Shown: one piece after another, positions 42,914 through 56,572 of the stretch | How the letters are laid out: every line of letters begins with the position of its first letter | Numbering within the stretch: the first letter of the stretch is position 1 | DNA from: Nematostella vectensis | Lineage: Eukaryota; Cnidaria; Anthozoa; Actiniaria; Edwardsiidae | Assembly (NCBI RefSeq): GCF_932526225.1 | Contig: NC_064045.1 | Span: forward strand, 9,790,022-9,854,021 | DNA length: 64,000 nt | Reading direction: 5' to 3' | Position numbers and translations under genes: made by a program | Notes under the pieces: model-generated | Told to the model about the DNA's origin: nothing | Database searches by the model: none | Seen by the model: the letters and a program-made list of their open reading frames with translations, nothing else

Positions 42914-42975
42914 CTTAGCAGCCGCCCTTAGTGTCACGCACGCCTATCCGTGTGACACTAGGAGCGGCTGCTAAG
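42914..42975. repeat. Hairpin, about 24-bp arms
   Basis: CTTAGCAGCCGCCCTTAGTG pairs with CACTAGGAGCGGCTGCTAAG; GTCAC/GTGAC sits at the base of a short loop. Confidence 0.85.
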
Positions 42976-43621
42976 CAACTAGATATTATCTAGCCTCATA
43001 GATTTTGCTTTAAAGTGAGAAAAGACAGTCGTACGAACGCTCGCTGGACTATATCTAAGTATATAAAGTTATTCTTAGCTTGTTTACAGGGCTTCTTGCA
43101 GTTCATAATAATGTTCAGGATTCCTGTGGATATATTTCTCTCACAGCAAACGCTGGGCCCTTCCTCAGGGATCCCGCGTCGCGCGCTAATAATATAAAAA
43201 AAGCCTTGGGTGAGCAGGAAAGATTTTTCGTGTCGGTGCACTACGCAAGTAAGATTAGGAATGATAAGAATTATTAGGAGACGCTGTTATTCATAAATAA
43301 TAGAACATACGGTTATAAAAAGACTTGTTTGATACAGTATATAGACTTTACATTGGCCTATAACAGCGCACGTAACCCACTAACTCCTTGATTGATGTTT
43401 TTATAAAGCCTAATGGTCAATGCCGCTGATATCAAAGACATGACGTCACTGCGCGGTAGTTACTCTAACAAATACCGATTCATTTGCGCTCTCGAAGAAA
43501 TAGGGCGCGAGATTAAAGATATTTCAGTAATTGCGGGCAATGACACATAATGAGCTTATGCTGTACACGCCCAACCATGTCTAATATCGAAAAACATACA
43601 AATATTGGTATTGTATTGACG
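42976..43621. other. Intergenic, nothing identified
   Basis: Mixed sequence without a supported exon or element. Confidence 0.35.
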
Positions 43622-44001
43622 TCCATGGGAAGGGACAATTAAAAAGACGGGGGTGAGCGTCAGCAAAATCTATTTTAACCCTAAGAGATAGCACTTTGGG
43701 TGTGGTCAACAGCAATTCTTGTCGCTAAGATGTAGCACATTCAGTGTGGTCGAAGCTAATTCTAACACTAACAGATAAACACATTCAGTTTTCCAGAATT
43801 TTGTTGCGGTCCTTAAGACACTGCCATCCATATTGTGACGACTTTTGAGTCCGGTGATTCCTTAGTGTGAAACTCCCTAAAGGATAGCAGAATTGGAAGA
43901 ATCGTTGAACGCCCCTCGCAGAATTTTATACCCTAAAGGATAGGACGATCACTCCCATCTACTTTTATGGAGAGTCTCCCCCCCCCCCCCCCCCCCCCCC
44001 C
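43622..44001. repeat. Dispersed repeat ending in a 22-C run (inverted copy at 58,270-58,676)
   Basis: Landmarks AAAAAGACGGGGGTGA, ATTTTAACCCTAAG and GGAGAGTCTCCCC recur in reverse complement near 58.3-58.7 kb. The homopolymer at 43,980-44,001 marks one end. Confidence 0.7.
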
Positions 44002-44101
44002 CACCCCCCGTTTGAAGCCTGTGATTATTGGATATACAAAAAAAGGAAGCGTATGGAAGTTCGTGTATTTAATAGTTATTTTAAAATCTCATATTTTTAG
44101 A

Positions 44102-44335
44102 CTTGCGCTAAGAGATCACGTGACTGTTTTGGTGGCAAAATAGCGCTCGCTCAGCCTTTTAGTGGAAAAATACCAGCAACAAAAAGCAACTCATTTAGCG
44201 CTTCCGGGTTTCATTTAAAGATTTTATTTCTTCGTCGTTCTCTGGTGTGACGGGCGCAGTTATTTCTGTTTTTTTGTTTGATCATTTTGTTTTGAATTTG
44301 CCACCCAAAAAGGTCACGTGATCTCTTAGCGCAAG
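44102..44335. mobile_element. 234-bp MITE with 38-bp TIRs
   Basis: Left end CTTGCGCTAAGAGATCACGT... and right end ...ACGTGATCTCTTAGCGCAAG are inverted copies extending through GGTGGCAAA/TTTGCCACC with few mismatches. Confidence 0.9.
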
Positions 44336-44397
44336 ACCCCTATTGGGTGTTCAAATACACTTTTTTTTTATAACAACATCTAATTTTGATTTGAGGC

Positions 44398-45630
44398 TGG
44401 GCCGTTCTTATTTTTGGGACATTTTAAGGCTGAATATGTTTTTAACGATGTTCTTAAGTGTATATAACAATATAATATCCAATGAATTATTGGAAGAGAA
44501 TTACACTAGAGATCAATAGCAATGATAAGGCTGATACTATGAGCACAATTTGATTCTGCATTTTAGAACGCAATAAAGACTAAAAAAGAAAAAAAAATAT
44601 GCTATCGGGGCCTCGGCATGTTCTTAGCAAATTTGGTGAAATCTCAGGCTGGACGTTCTTATAAAAAGGGTTCTTATAAAAAAAAGAGTTTGACCTGCTT
44701 GCTGAACAGGTAACAGGTGTAAACAGGCCTGGATCGGCGGCTGTGAAGGGACGTAAATTAACACCATTTTACACACAATTCACGCTGTCTTTTAGTGACC
44801 ATTTTCAGTTACAATGACATGACAATGCTCACTAACAGTACACACCTAGGGAAACTTGATTCAGAAGCCTCGCTTTTTTGTGCCTTTCGCATAGAAAAAC
44901 TATTTAAAATAACTAGACGACATACAAAAAGAAGCCCTTAATGAGCTCAGGGTCTACTGGTTGGTTCTACTGTCTAATGAAAAACGACAAAACACGTAAA
45001 AAAATTAATGTCTACGGACAGAGAAATATTTTGCGGTTAAAAGTCTCCACCAGGTTTGGTTTCCCCAGGTCATTGTGGCAAAGGGTGTTCTGGACATACT
45101 AATAACACAAACACTTTAGTGTTGTTGGAGGAGTATATCCACTTCAATCAAACTTGTTTGCAAGAGGGGTCTAGAACCCTCCCTTGCCTGACGTTGTCGA
45201 ATACAATATGAGTCTTAATACAGAAGTCTTTTCATGAAATAGTTTTTTAAAATTGCTAGTATTGCTATAAGAATAAAAACTAATTATCGAAGACACACAA
45301 CAATTTGTAACTTTAATTTGTTTGCATTTTAATCAAGAAAATTCTGTTCCTTCATGCAACAAGGGCAATTTACACATTAACTGAGGCACGACACCTGCTT
45401 GGGGTAAATCATTTATTGAAAATACTTGGCCGTTAAAATAACCAATCACAATGCATCGACAACAAACCGTTAAACATTTAACTACTTGGCAGTAAAATAA
45501 CCAATTACAATGAATCGACAACAAAGTTAAACATTTAACTTTATCCAAACAAATAAAATTTTCGATTCTTTAAATAAATGTTAACGAGAAATGCTTGAAT
45601 CTAAACTCAATAAAAAAGAGACGGGGGTGA
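44398..45630. repeat. Dispersed repeat, copy 2, with empty MITE site
   Basis: Same orientation as copy 1 (9,053-10,825). Single GGTAAC at 44,709-44,714 where copy 1 carries the 467-bp MITE. Confidence 0.85.
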
Positions 45631-48600
45631 TCTTAAAATTAGGTAAAGTCGTTGCGATAGTCACTTCTATTTTAGACATTTCGAATTGGCGTGTTTCCCA
45701 CAAGGTTTTTTTAAATCTGTGTTTTTAATCGTGTGTTCCACGCGTGAGGTTTTTGTAGACCGCAAACTGCGAGCAAATGACAAAAAAGTCGGGGATATTC
45801 AATCAACATTCGCGAGATAACACTGCACAGCAGATGGTGACAGATACGAGGGTGTTTTATATTGATCCCAACCTCGTTCCCAGGGTCTTCTGGGTATACC
45901 TAAGAAAAAGTGGTTTTCAAAAACCCGTGAAATACGATTTAGTGTCTTTAGTACTAATACACTGTAATGTCTTTGTTCTCGTTTGACGATTACACTTATT
46001 ACACTTATTACACAACATATATTTAGGGGTATTGACCACATGGTCTTCACATGGATCTTTATTGTTTTCTAGATAAATAACATATCAAGAAAGATTGTCG
46101 TTTTTGTCAAAAGTCGGAAACTAATCAATTTCTGATTTAGAATACCTGCAAGAACACTTTTTTATGTAGTCGTACCTCTTTAGTTATGTGACTGTAGTTT
46201 TAATCACAAGAGAGAAAAAAGTGTTTATGGCAATCTTAAGTCAATTGAGAAGGTCTTTGAAAAGTTTTCTCGGTACCGGAACGACAGGTTTTTTTTTTTT
46301 TTTTTACGAACCATGATTTAATCAAAAAAAAGTTTACATATGATAAATAAACTTTTAATTAATTAACTTTTTAAAAATGAACAAACAAATGAATAAATAA
46401 AAAGTAAATGCTTCGAGGAAGCTTATCATGGATTATGGAAAACTTGTGGTCGGGAATCTTATCATGAAACAATAATAGCACAGTATGTCTCTCCTAATAT
46501 ATCCCTCTATACAACCTTAGCCACTAAGCCTTCCCTCATTCTGTTATCCGTATACCCCATGAATTCACATGTTGTCACCACCCCCGCCTCGATATCTTAT
46601 CCCCACCAAGCGGCAAAAAGACTTCATAAAAAGTTGCATATCTGATGGGACTAAGCTTCCTTATATTGATTCACTTGTGATAAGAGTGGCTATGCTTTTA
46701 AACTATGTGCGAGACTTGTATACTGGTCATGAATAGCGCATTGTGTGAATACTTTATTTTTAATTTGTCTTATTCTATTTGGCACAACGTTTTTTTACCA
46801 TTTCATGCCTTTTAAGGACAGTCCTTGAAATATTCAATAATGTTAGCGCAGGCTGATAAGAAAGAAATGATTTTGACTATAGAGCATCCTACACAACAAA
46901 TCTGATTTTATAAAAGAGTTTGTATAAAGAATACTTTTTCATCCCTTTATGGCTTGCTGTTTTAACTTGGGACCTACCCGGAAGAATTAAAGTATTTCTT
47001 ATGTTCTCAATGTCTGTGTACTGAAAACTGACAAACTGGAGAAAAAAAATACCATAACGGTTTACTTAATTGAAGATTCTATATATGTAAAATTTGGTTA
47101 GCGGCTGTTGACTCCAAATTAAAGCAAAAAGTAGACAACACTTTTTATCAGTTTACCTAGAAGCTTCCTCCATAAACAGCACAACGCCAGACCACTTCAC
47201 ACTTGACGTTAGCTCAAAGCCTGTTTGTTTCTGTGATCTTTTCTAATTCAATTTGCTTAATGTCCTATATATGCGGCTTTTCCGTCAAATTCAATTTAAA
47301 TGCCGAATTAAAGCGCTTTTTCCATTCAAGTTACTGTATTTTGTAAAATGGTAATTTCCGAGGTGTAAGAGAAGGCTTCCATTAAAAATAAGTAGAGGAG
47401 AGAGTTGGCGTCCTGTCTATTTCAATCCTTCTCGTGGTTTTTCAAGTGCCTTTTCGCACCCACATGTATTTGCAACTTGAAAAAAAAGAAATTTTATCTT
47501 CCAAACAACTAAGATACAACAGCTTTACAATAGGCCATTTTATTGTGAAAGCCTAACAACTACCTACGATCGATTACAGGTGATTTCGGTTACAGATGCC
47601 TTTTAACTTTACATTATGTTCCAGGCTTAGTATTGTGCTCATTTGGTGTAAAAAGCCAATGGACTGAAGCCGAAAGGCCTGACATTTGTTTCCCTTGTGT
47701 TATTTCATTATTATTATTTCTTGTTTTGTATTTTTGTTTTATTTCATTTTTATTGCAGTATTTTTTATTCTTCTTTCTCGAAATTTCGTTATGAAGGACT
47801 CTAATACAGTGTGTTTGTATAATATTAGCATTTTCAATCGAGATAACATTTGCATAAAGATAAACTTATTAAACCTTAATCCAATAGCCTTAATCGGCTC
47901 TACACATTTATTTTTTTTTTCCATTCTTTCCTCGCAGGCCTCTTATTCAACCTGTTTTTTTTTCTTAGGTGACCGCGCGTAAACGTCATAAATCAATCCG
48001 AATCTCACCGGTACGATTAGAATTCAACTTATATGCTGAAAAAGCTTTCAGCTCTAACAGGATGTGCAAAGCTATTATGCTAAAGTAGAGCGCTGTTGGA
48101 CAAAACAACGAGAGCTGTAGATCACTTCGAGTAGTCACCTTAAGATTTTCGTCGCGTGCTCTCAAACCAACTTAGATGGCCACCGTTGACAAGCTCAACT
48201 CCGGTATGTAATCTAAAATCATGAATTAGACGTCCTAAACACGGGTTCTCTCAATATTGTCAGAACTTAACAGAAAAGTGGAAACATTGCGCTTTAAAAC
48301 GGCTTTAAGTAAATATCTAGGAGTTCTTAAGTCAAGTGCCACTTCGATCTAGAAGTAGCGTTTAAAAGTGGTAGAAAATTATTTATGTTCATTTTCCAGT
48401 TGGAAACCCTCTCGACATTCGTCACAGGTCAAACTAATGAAAAGACAGAAATGCAGAGTGCTGTTATCCGGGGATAATTCTTCAGCAATGATGGAGACAG
48501 TTTCCATTTTTAAAATATTTTTTTTTAACGTTCGCATGGGAATAGGAACAGATAGATCCATTCTGTCCCACACGCGAGCAAAAAAAAAAAAACAATTGAT

Positions 48601-50040
48601 GAGTCACCAAAGAACCCATCAAATCCTTTACCAGTCAAAGTGTAAAAAGTCGTTCTTTGTTGTAATGGTTATTTCGTTTCAGTACTTCTAAATTAAGACG
48701 GGCTTTTCAAACAGATTTAAAATGTCAAACATTTTGAGGCAAATACTTGGATTTATCAACCTTCAGTTGTCTATGCATGCGGGGGGGCTGAATGTTTTTC
48801 AAATTCGATTCTAATTTGAATGAGTTTATGACTTGTATTTTTAATAAAAATGTCTGAAAGTAATTGAAAACGGACGTAAATAAGGCAAACTTTGGTATAG
48901 CCTTTCTAAAATTCATTGCCATTTTTTTACATTTGATTTACTCTTGATTTGTTCATTTTTCATCGCAGATATAACATATTTTGGTACATGTACAAATTCA
49001 TCATTTTTCTAGGCGTCGAAAACTTACACGTTGGATGACAAATAAACCTGAAACTTTGTTTACATAGCGTCTAAGAATAGGTCTATCAAAATAGAATTCC
49101 TCAAAAGCTGCACAAAAAAGTAGTGCAGTGCATAAATTTAATTATTGTATTTACTTTGCGTACAGTCAATGCAAAACGTTGACAGATACTAATACCTATA
49201 AACTCCAGTTGATTGAAATGATTTTTACTAAGTGATTAGATTTTTCCTCTGTATTAAAAAATAGAGCTCGTCTCCATAGTAAAAAATATATACACTATAT
49301 GTACAACTGGAATCCGTAAGCGGAACTTTGGTTCCCGGGAACGGGAAATTGATTCAAGCAATGGGAGAGGAACAAGATTATTTATGGTATATATCATACT
49401 TGAGCGGGGGAACAAACAGAAGCTGCCATGAAAACAGGATTAAATCCAATCACTTACACCAGAGGGTCCAGCTTCTCTACCAAAGAGGTACGAATTGGCA
49501 AACCATTAGGGCTAGACAAATTGTATTTTCACGTGTGAATTCGTAATCCAATGATTTTTTTCTGCCGTCGTCGTCACCGTTGCCGTCCAAGTTTTTTTAA
49601 CGTCCTTATTTATTGCTATAAGAAACGCGGGACAAAGGTGGCAGCGTTTTTTTTTTTTTTTTTTTTTTTTGTAATTTGTTTAAAAATCAATTTTTAATTT
49701 ACCTTTTGAATTTCACAGTTCATGTTTTGGACCGCCTCCGTGCTAACAATTTCACTATTGTTAGCAGTTTTGTCTCATGATCAATATTAATTTTATTAAT
49801 TGCAATTTTAATTTATCAAAATTACAGAACATATATGTTATTTACTAGCTGGGAGGTCCGTATCGTGAAATATCGCGCGCGTTGCAAAATCATTATGGCG
49901 GGAAATTGTCAAAACACAGCACAGGGAGTTTGAAGCCGAATTCCGTAAAGTCAATGATTCTAGATAAAATGACAAATAAAATGCCGTTTACGTGTGAAGA
50001 TCTATAAACTCGGGAGTAAAAACCTGTTTTCGATTGGCAT
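45631..50040. other. Gene-poor AT-rich intergenic block
   Basis: Poly-A/T runs (for example 49,648-49,670) and scattered short frames. I saw no domain, no convincing exon and no RNA gene. Confidence 0.4.
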
Positions 50041-50390
50041 TTTACAAATCAACTCACTATTTCGAGCTTTGGAGGCGAGCGGTCCGGTATCGCGGGGTCC
50101 GGATCGTAGGATACCGGACCTCACGAGAGCCAATCAGAGCGCGCGATTTGATAGATACCAGACCCCGAAAAAAATAAAAACAATTAACCCTATTCAGACC
50201 GGGGAAGGAGAGGGGGGAGGCGTCTCAGCCCCGACCCTCCGGTAAAAGGGCAATAACTTCTGAACTAAGGTAAAAGTAGCTAGACAGCTCATCCTTGATG
50301 ACTTTTCCCCAAATGCATCTGCAGACATCATGTTGATATGATGCTCCAGGTTACCATAGCAACCGGTCTTACACACCTAGGTTTCCAATA
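50041..50390. repeat. Repeat patch with inverted GGTCCGGTATC motifs
   Basis: GGTCCGGTATC and GATACCGGACC-type sequences face each other at 50,080-50,125, followed by AGCCAATCAGAGCGCGCG. From 50,187 a TTAACCCTATTCAGACCGGG sequence looks like the end of a TTAA-flanked transposon. No gene. Confidence 0.45.
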
Positions 50391-51312
50391 TCTAAAGAAT
50401 GGTGAATTTCTCATATTTTTGTCCTCTTTTTCAAGGCGTTAAGTGCACCATTAGGTTTTATAAGTTTGGTTAGATGACTGATTTCACAACGGTAAGATTC
50501 GACCTCTTTATTTTGGGGTAAGGTTAATTTTGATCTCCTAAAATCGTTGACAAAAAAATACTAATTTACAAGGTGACCCTAAATTTTCAAGGTGATATTT
50601 ATTCACCACACAATAGTATATTCAATTTTACATGTATTTCGATTGCTTTCTAGACCTCTAAACTAGACCTCTTAAAAGGGAAATTTGGGGAATACCATAT
50701 TTCAATATTTTTCTTCATATGAAAACATCATGTCTAGTTACAAGATACGAGTTGGAAAAAAATAACACCTTAGGACATCAAGAAAATATATACTGTTCCA
50801 AGTATAACTTCTTTTCACTAGCCTTCCTGAAATTAGGCTTAAGATTCTGGTTTTGTTGCTTCCTAAACAAATTGAGCTATGAGCTATTTTGGTTGCCCTC
50901 TCCTGTTTCATACTAATCACCTTCAAAAATGCTATGGCAGGAGGCATTGCTTTTAGATTCTGTTTTGTTACTGATGGAAAAACCCTGTAGATTTGTCCCC
51001 TCAATTCATTATATTACTTTCCTTAACCCCCCCCCCCCCCCCCCCTATGATAAGCCAGATTAATACGTGATATTCAGAATTCAATTCTTGAATAGTGCAC
51101 TGGCGTTCAGGCTTTCCTTGGAAAGATATGATCTACCGACGGCAGATCATTATCGGCACGATAAAGTATCCTTCAATGATATAAGTGAAACAAATTTACA
51201 GGATAATAGATACTTAGCTTTTTTTCTTAGATAACTATTACCAAAAGCGAGGGAAAATTAATTTGATATTCGACTGATTGAATGTAACGTAGCAACAACT
51301 GGTTTCAACTCA
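50391..51312. other. Intergenic, nothing identified
   Basis: AT-rich; contains a 19-C run near 51,027. No supported exon. Confidence 0.35.
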
Positions 51313-51483
51313 TAAGCAAGTGTTTTTGTTGGGTTTTAGCGGAAGTAAAGATCGAGCAAAGAGTATGACCGCGCGAAGAATGGGGAGAGAGATAAAGGCT
51401 CCTCCTATCCCTAGTCTTCGCGCGGCTATACTCTTTCCTTGCTTTTAATTTCCACTGAAACCTCACGGAAACGCTTGCTTCGT
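51313..51483. repeat. Foldback element, about 67-bp arms
   Basis: Left arm 51,313-51,379 (...GAGCAAAGAGTATGACCGCG) and right arm 51,416-51,483 (CGCGGCTATACTCTTTCCTT...) are inverted copies with moderate divergence; the loop is 36 nt. Confidence 0.8.
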
Positions 51484-53255
51484 ATAGGCTTACTCATACG
51501 AAATTATATTAACCCAAATGTAATTTGGTGAAAGTCACTTAAAATGATCGTTATCTGTAGTATGTAATTCGACTTTTTTCTCTTGAAAAAAGTATTGGGC
51601 AAGATTTAAACAACGGACTTAAGCAAACCAATAAAACTAGCTGATAACCCAAGTTACATTAAAAAGGGTAAAGTAAAATTGCGTTTCTACAGTATCTTAA
51701 AAAATACGGTAAACAAATGAAAAATTAGGAAAATATTCCAAGGTCCAATCTCATTTGATCAAAATGATAATATTGACTGTAACAAATTTATCAATGTAAT
51801 AATGTTTACAAAATTTTAGTGATGTTTTACTTTAGTTTCTAGGGTTTTTTTGAAAACAGATTATTTTTCACCTTACGTGATAAAAGCAAATAGATATTGT
51901 TTTTCTAGAAAAAAAAAAAGACATTATAAGATTCAGAAACTTAAAGACACCTCGATACTTTGCATATAAATGGTTTACCAAATTCACAGGTCTCTCTTTC
52001 ACACTTATTTATTGGCAGTTTTTCTAATGACGGAGGCTCATGCAAATGTGTCCCTATTCGCTGTAATTTGGTGGACTAGGAAAAGTCGTAGTCCTGCAGC
52101 TGATTTTTCTCATTCATTTGTCCAGCTGTCGGTGAGACTAAGCGATCGCTTTTGACCAGGAAAGCCCCTAACGAGGACTAAATTCACAGTAAAAGAGAGG
52201 TCTGACTTCATAAGTCTTCATTTCCCACGTCGTCGCTAAAAAGGGAGTCGGCCAAGAAAAGTCAGAACAAGCTCAACGTATTTTGTTTATCTCTTCTAAA
52301 AGATATTCTTACCGGTCGACAAAGACTCTGTAAGTATTCAATTCTTTTTTTGTCATTATATTTTTACTTTACGTTTACGTTTTTTTATTTATTTTATGTT
52401 GTTGTTTAGTGTCTCTGGGAAATTTCGTATAATAAATCAATCGACCACTGTCCCATATTCTATCTATCAAACAAGGTAGTTTTTCAAAAATTCATCACAT
52501 ATGTTAATATTTTAACTGGAAAACCGTGCGGACCTCTTAATTTTCGTATGTTTTGGGCGCAAATTAAACATAAAAAAAAACAGAACTTGGTACAGATGCT
52601 AAATTCTAAATATCGCTTCTTCTTCTTCTTTTTAACTAGTAATGATAAAACATTTAGCCATCTTAGGAATTTTAAGTTGCAAATTTACATATGATGCCGG
52701 TTTATTTCAAATTATTGATAAAATTTGAGATGAAAATGAAATATTAAAGACTGCACTCGTAAGATTTACTTACCGAAAGGGTCTGCATTGTCTGGAAAAA
52801 AATAAAGCAAACAACAACAGCTGGCTGAAAATAAAGTTTAGATTATTCGCGCAGTGAGTTGCCAATGAATCCATGAACTTAAAAGAAAATGAGAATAACC
52901 AAAAGTGCTTGAATATTCCACTTTTCGGGTGAAAACGAAAATTCTAATTTCCGTTTTTTGAATCTTTTTCGGCTAAAAACGTGTTTGCTAATTATTTTTA
53001 AACAGAAAGGAAACCGCCAGTAATTGCAGGCCTAAGATCGCTGATATGTTTAAGTCCAAGTCGTTTTAGCCAAATTCAGCTGAGTAACACCATTTTTGGA
53101 CGTATAGAAAGCCTGGTAACTTTTTGGAGCCGTTCAAGCACGGTCTATGCGAATTGAATTTATGAGGTTGTTGGGAGAAGAAACAAACTGATAATAAAAA
53201 CCCTATACTCAACTCAAGTTGAATTTTCAAGTGCGTTCTAAAATGATTCGAATCC
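51484..53255. other. AT-rich intergenic block with one candidate microexon
   Basis: No coding frame was recognised apart from the 18-nt candidate at 52,774-52,791, listed separately. Confidence 0.35.
52774..52791 (-). CDS. Candidate 18-nt microexon
   Basis: On the minus strand a strong acceptor (TTTATTTTTTTCCAG) and strong donor (GTAAGTAA) enclose ACAATGCAGACCCTTTCG. In phase 1 it would read (D)NADPF. No neighbouring minus-strand exons were found, so this rests only on the splice signals and may be chance. Confidence 0.2.
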
Positions 53256-53347
53256 AATACACGAAAAACTGGAATTGAGTCTGCCCTGAAGAAGTCTTAT
53301 TAAAGACGTAAATTTGGCAGAGTCGAATTCCAGTTTTTGGTGTATTG
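53256..53347. repeat. Hairpin, about 31-bp arms
   Basis: CAATACACGAAAAACTGGAA and TTCCAGTTTTTGGTGTATTG are inverted copies; the match extends into GAGTCTGCC/GGCAGAGTC. Loop about 30 nt. Confidence 0.85.
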
Positions 53348-55509
53348 TATTCATTCTTCTGGTTAACGAATACGACTATTTGGGTTTTTTGTATTTATTC
53401 TAAAATAAATGGCAATTCTTTTGTTTCACCTTGTTTGAAGAGTGACCATTCTTCACTCCTTTGTTATTGTTTATATTTTAAGATACAGCGATTTTTCAGC
53501 GAAACAACTTCGGAGAATCCACCCACCATTAAAGTCCTATATTTAAGTAGCAATACTTGATTGAAAGTATCTCGCTTGATTAGCTATGGAAATGGATGCT
53601 TTCTCGCAGTGAGTGGAAGTCGTAAAATGGCGTCGTAGTTGTTTTTAAACCATTATTCTACGAAAACACTTAGTACAACGTCGCCCTAAATATTTAAAAC
53701 ACATAATTGTTGTCTGTTTTCGCCCGTTTTTCTTTGCGTATTATGCGGAATATGCAGATTCGGATGAGCCCACGCTATAATCGAGTTTAATATGCCGTAC
53801 GGTGGGTCAAATTTAAAAGCCGGACACTAAAGAGTTTTGGAAAAAGACTAGAAGAGGGAAACATATCGATAAGCAATTATTTCAAGCAGAAAAAAAAACA
53901 TCCAAGACTATATTTAGATTATTTCAATGGAAATATTTGAATTGTTTTCCAGCTATTAGATCAGCTAACTGGCTACACATGGCGCCACTCAGGGCCCAAA
54001 CTGTTTACTTATACAAATTAGAACACTCTTTTTTTATAGGAATGTCCTTCCGCCGTCTTACTAAAAAAAAGTGTGACTTTTAGATTGATGACACATCAGA
54101 GTAATCTAATTCGCTTGCTTTATAGTTTTGTCTAAATAGCACGTCTATTGCGGGACCGAGAGCACAACCGCAGGTGGACTTTTCGCCGTTGTGGGGTACT
54201 GCACCCTGTACAACTCCCTCCCCCCCGAACGGAACGACAGGAACTTTTCTTGAATCGCCCAAAGATAGATAAGGAAATGATGAATGCGAGAAGAAGTGAT
54301 AAAAGTGAAAAAGCCGAAACAAATAATCATCCTCTTATGTATAAATGTGTTATATGTATATATGTATTTCTTGCGAGATTATATCATGTGAGTAAAAGAG
54401 ATATTATTACAATGACATGTTACCTGCTTGATAAGCTGGATCGAAAGCGTCTAGACCGAATATTGTGTAAACACAGATACCCTTTGCCAAAAAAAGCTAT
54501 TTTGAGGAACGCTAAAAAGGCGCAAAACTAACTTTCTTTATTAGAGCAACACCGTAAATTGTCGAATCTAAAAAATCTCCATTCGAAACTTTGTTGTCGC
54601 CCAGCGACAAAATCCTTTGGGTTCTCAGGAATTGATTTTTCAGTTTACCCAAATAATCATGTAGGCTCTGAGCGTGTGACGTCACACGCGCCTTGGCCGC
54701 CATGTTGAGACTTTGTTTGGAAAGTCTGTAAGTGTTAAGCCGACGTATCGAGCAAAGAATATTAATTATATTGTATTAATATTAATTGTTAACATTAATT
54801 ATATTGAATATTTGTACGGAATGAGTGCTTCATGGCCATCTTTGTAGAGAAATATGTTCTTCAAGCACTGGATAAGATATGGATAAAGAATTCCAGGGAA
54901 CTATCGAAAGATTAGGACATTGAATACTTATTTATTGTGAAAAAAATTACTTGGTTTGCGTCCATTCGACGGGAAAAACGGATATGATGGATAGGAGCGA
55001 CGAAGAAACCTGGTTCAAATTTAACGAGCCACGCGACTGGTCAATAGCTCCATGTACTCTGCATATATATTTTTTCCAATGTTAAGATTTCGCACGTGAG
55101 TTTGACAGCGGCGGCGCGAAGCGGGCAAACCAATATATGGCAATTCTTTCGTGTAATTTGTGCCTCACGGCTGTAGCTTATAGCGACCAAAGATTTGTCA
55201 TCGGGGGTCATTCTTCCACATATCAAACATATTCCCCATGGATAGTGTCCTTCGTTTGTATTACCTTATATGGACATTGATGCCCATATTTAGAAGAGTT
55301 TAACTTTTTTCGCTCCCTGATGTCCAGGAAACATGGTGAAAAATGCTGATTCCTGTCAATTTGAGACAGGCGGCCAGAATTTGTCAAGAAAAAAAATGAT
55401 CCCTTGGTCAAATCTTTATCTCACTAATCAAGAGATTGACCGGGCAGGTTTGAAGGTCACCCAAATCTTGATATGCAAGAATATATTTGCCGTCTGTGCT
55501 TTAGGAAAC
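53348..55509. other. Intergenic, nothing identified
   Basis: Mixed AT-rich sequence; short frames at 54,148-54,531 and elsewhere show no family resemblance. Confidence 0.35.
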
Positions 55510-56450
55510 TTAACCCTTTCACTCCTGAGTACTTTTGAGCAAAATTAGAAGAAAAACAGACTGAAAACAGAAACCTCCCCCCCCCCCCCTATTTCAAGTC
55601 TAACACTATCAGTTAAGCTAAGCTACCGCTGACCCAAGACGGTATGCCTTGAAGTTTCCAACAATGCACTGCAGTGCCTTTTCTTTCTAGCGACGGCACT
55701 ACTACAGCCTGTTGCTTACAACAGTTTTGCTTGTAATTTGCTTAAAAATTACAGCTTTTTCACATCTGGAGAGTGCCTTAGGACATCATAAAGTCTATTT
55801 GGGCATAATTAATGCTGTGCTTATGGATGTTTGCACGCTGAGGTTGATTCAATGGGATAATTCCTTGTCTGGGCTTCAACAAGCGAGAAAGGAATTTTCT
55901 AGTGAATGGCCTCATAATCTCCGATGTGGGCCATCTTTGCTACCCAACCTTATTCAAAAATTGTTTTCAGGCTTATTCTGAGTTCCTTGGACCTGGAAAT
56001 GTTTTGTTTGGCTGCGGGGCAAAGAGAAAAAAAAAACTGTTATGATTCTGGGGGAGGAGGTTGCCCGCCTGTCTGTCAAGGTATTGCCAAGACTCCCATG
56101 ATGCAGTGCAGGCATGCAAAATAGGCTAAACATGGTGACTCGCTTCTAATGAAGGTTCTAGCATTTCATTATTGTGACTGATTGGGACCTGACGGAGGGC
56201 AATAACGGTATCTATTTGTGACTTGATCTGTGTTTGCTTGTCTCTATTTGTAGTTTGGAATTTGTGTCTTTTTTGGTTTGTTTCCTAATTGGTCAGAAAT
56301 CAAGGTTGATATTTCGACGAAAGAGTCAATTCTATTACCATTGCTTGGATGCACTTTTGAAGGTCGTCTATGCCTTGGGGGAATCCATGAGTATCCAGGT
56401 CTGGTGATGTTTGCTTTGCATTTCTGACGTTTTGGAGTTGGGCCTATATT
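55510..56450. mobile_element. TTAA-type non-autonomous transposon copy, forward
   Basis: Begins TTAACCCTTTCACTCCTGAG and shares ACAGACTGAAAACAGAAACC plus the following 0.9 kb with the family member in the ERI2-like intron 3. The 3' end diverges after about 56,440. Confidence 0.65.
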
Positions 56451-56572
56451 TTACGGGCGTCTCAGGGCGTAATAGTATTGAAAGACTTAAGCGATGAATA
56501 CAAATGCTTCTGCGCTGACTTCCGAAAGTTCGCCATATTGTGGAACAGTACTTAGAGCGCATGCTCTTTAAT

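Noticed and set aside
48379-48573. Minus-strand TCDECREGFQLE terminal exon
   Set aside because: A cysteine-rich stretch after an AG looks EGF-like but is too short, with no neighbouring exons.
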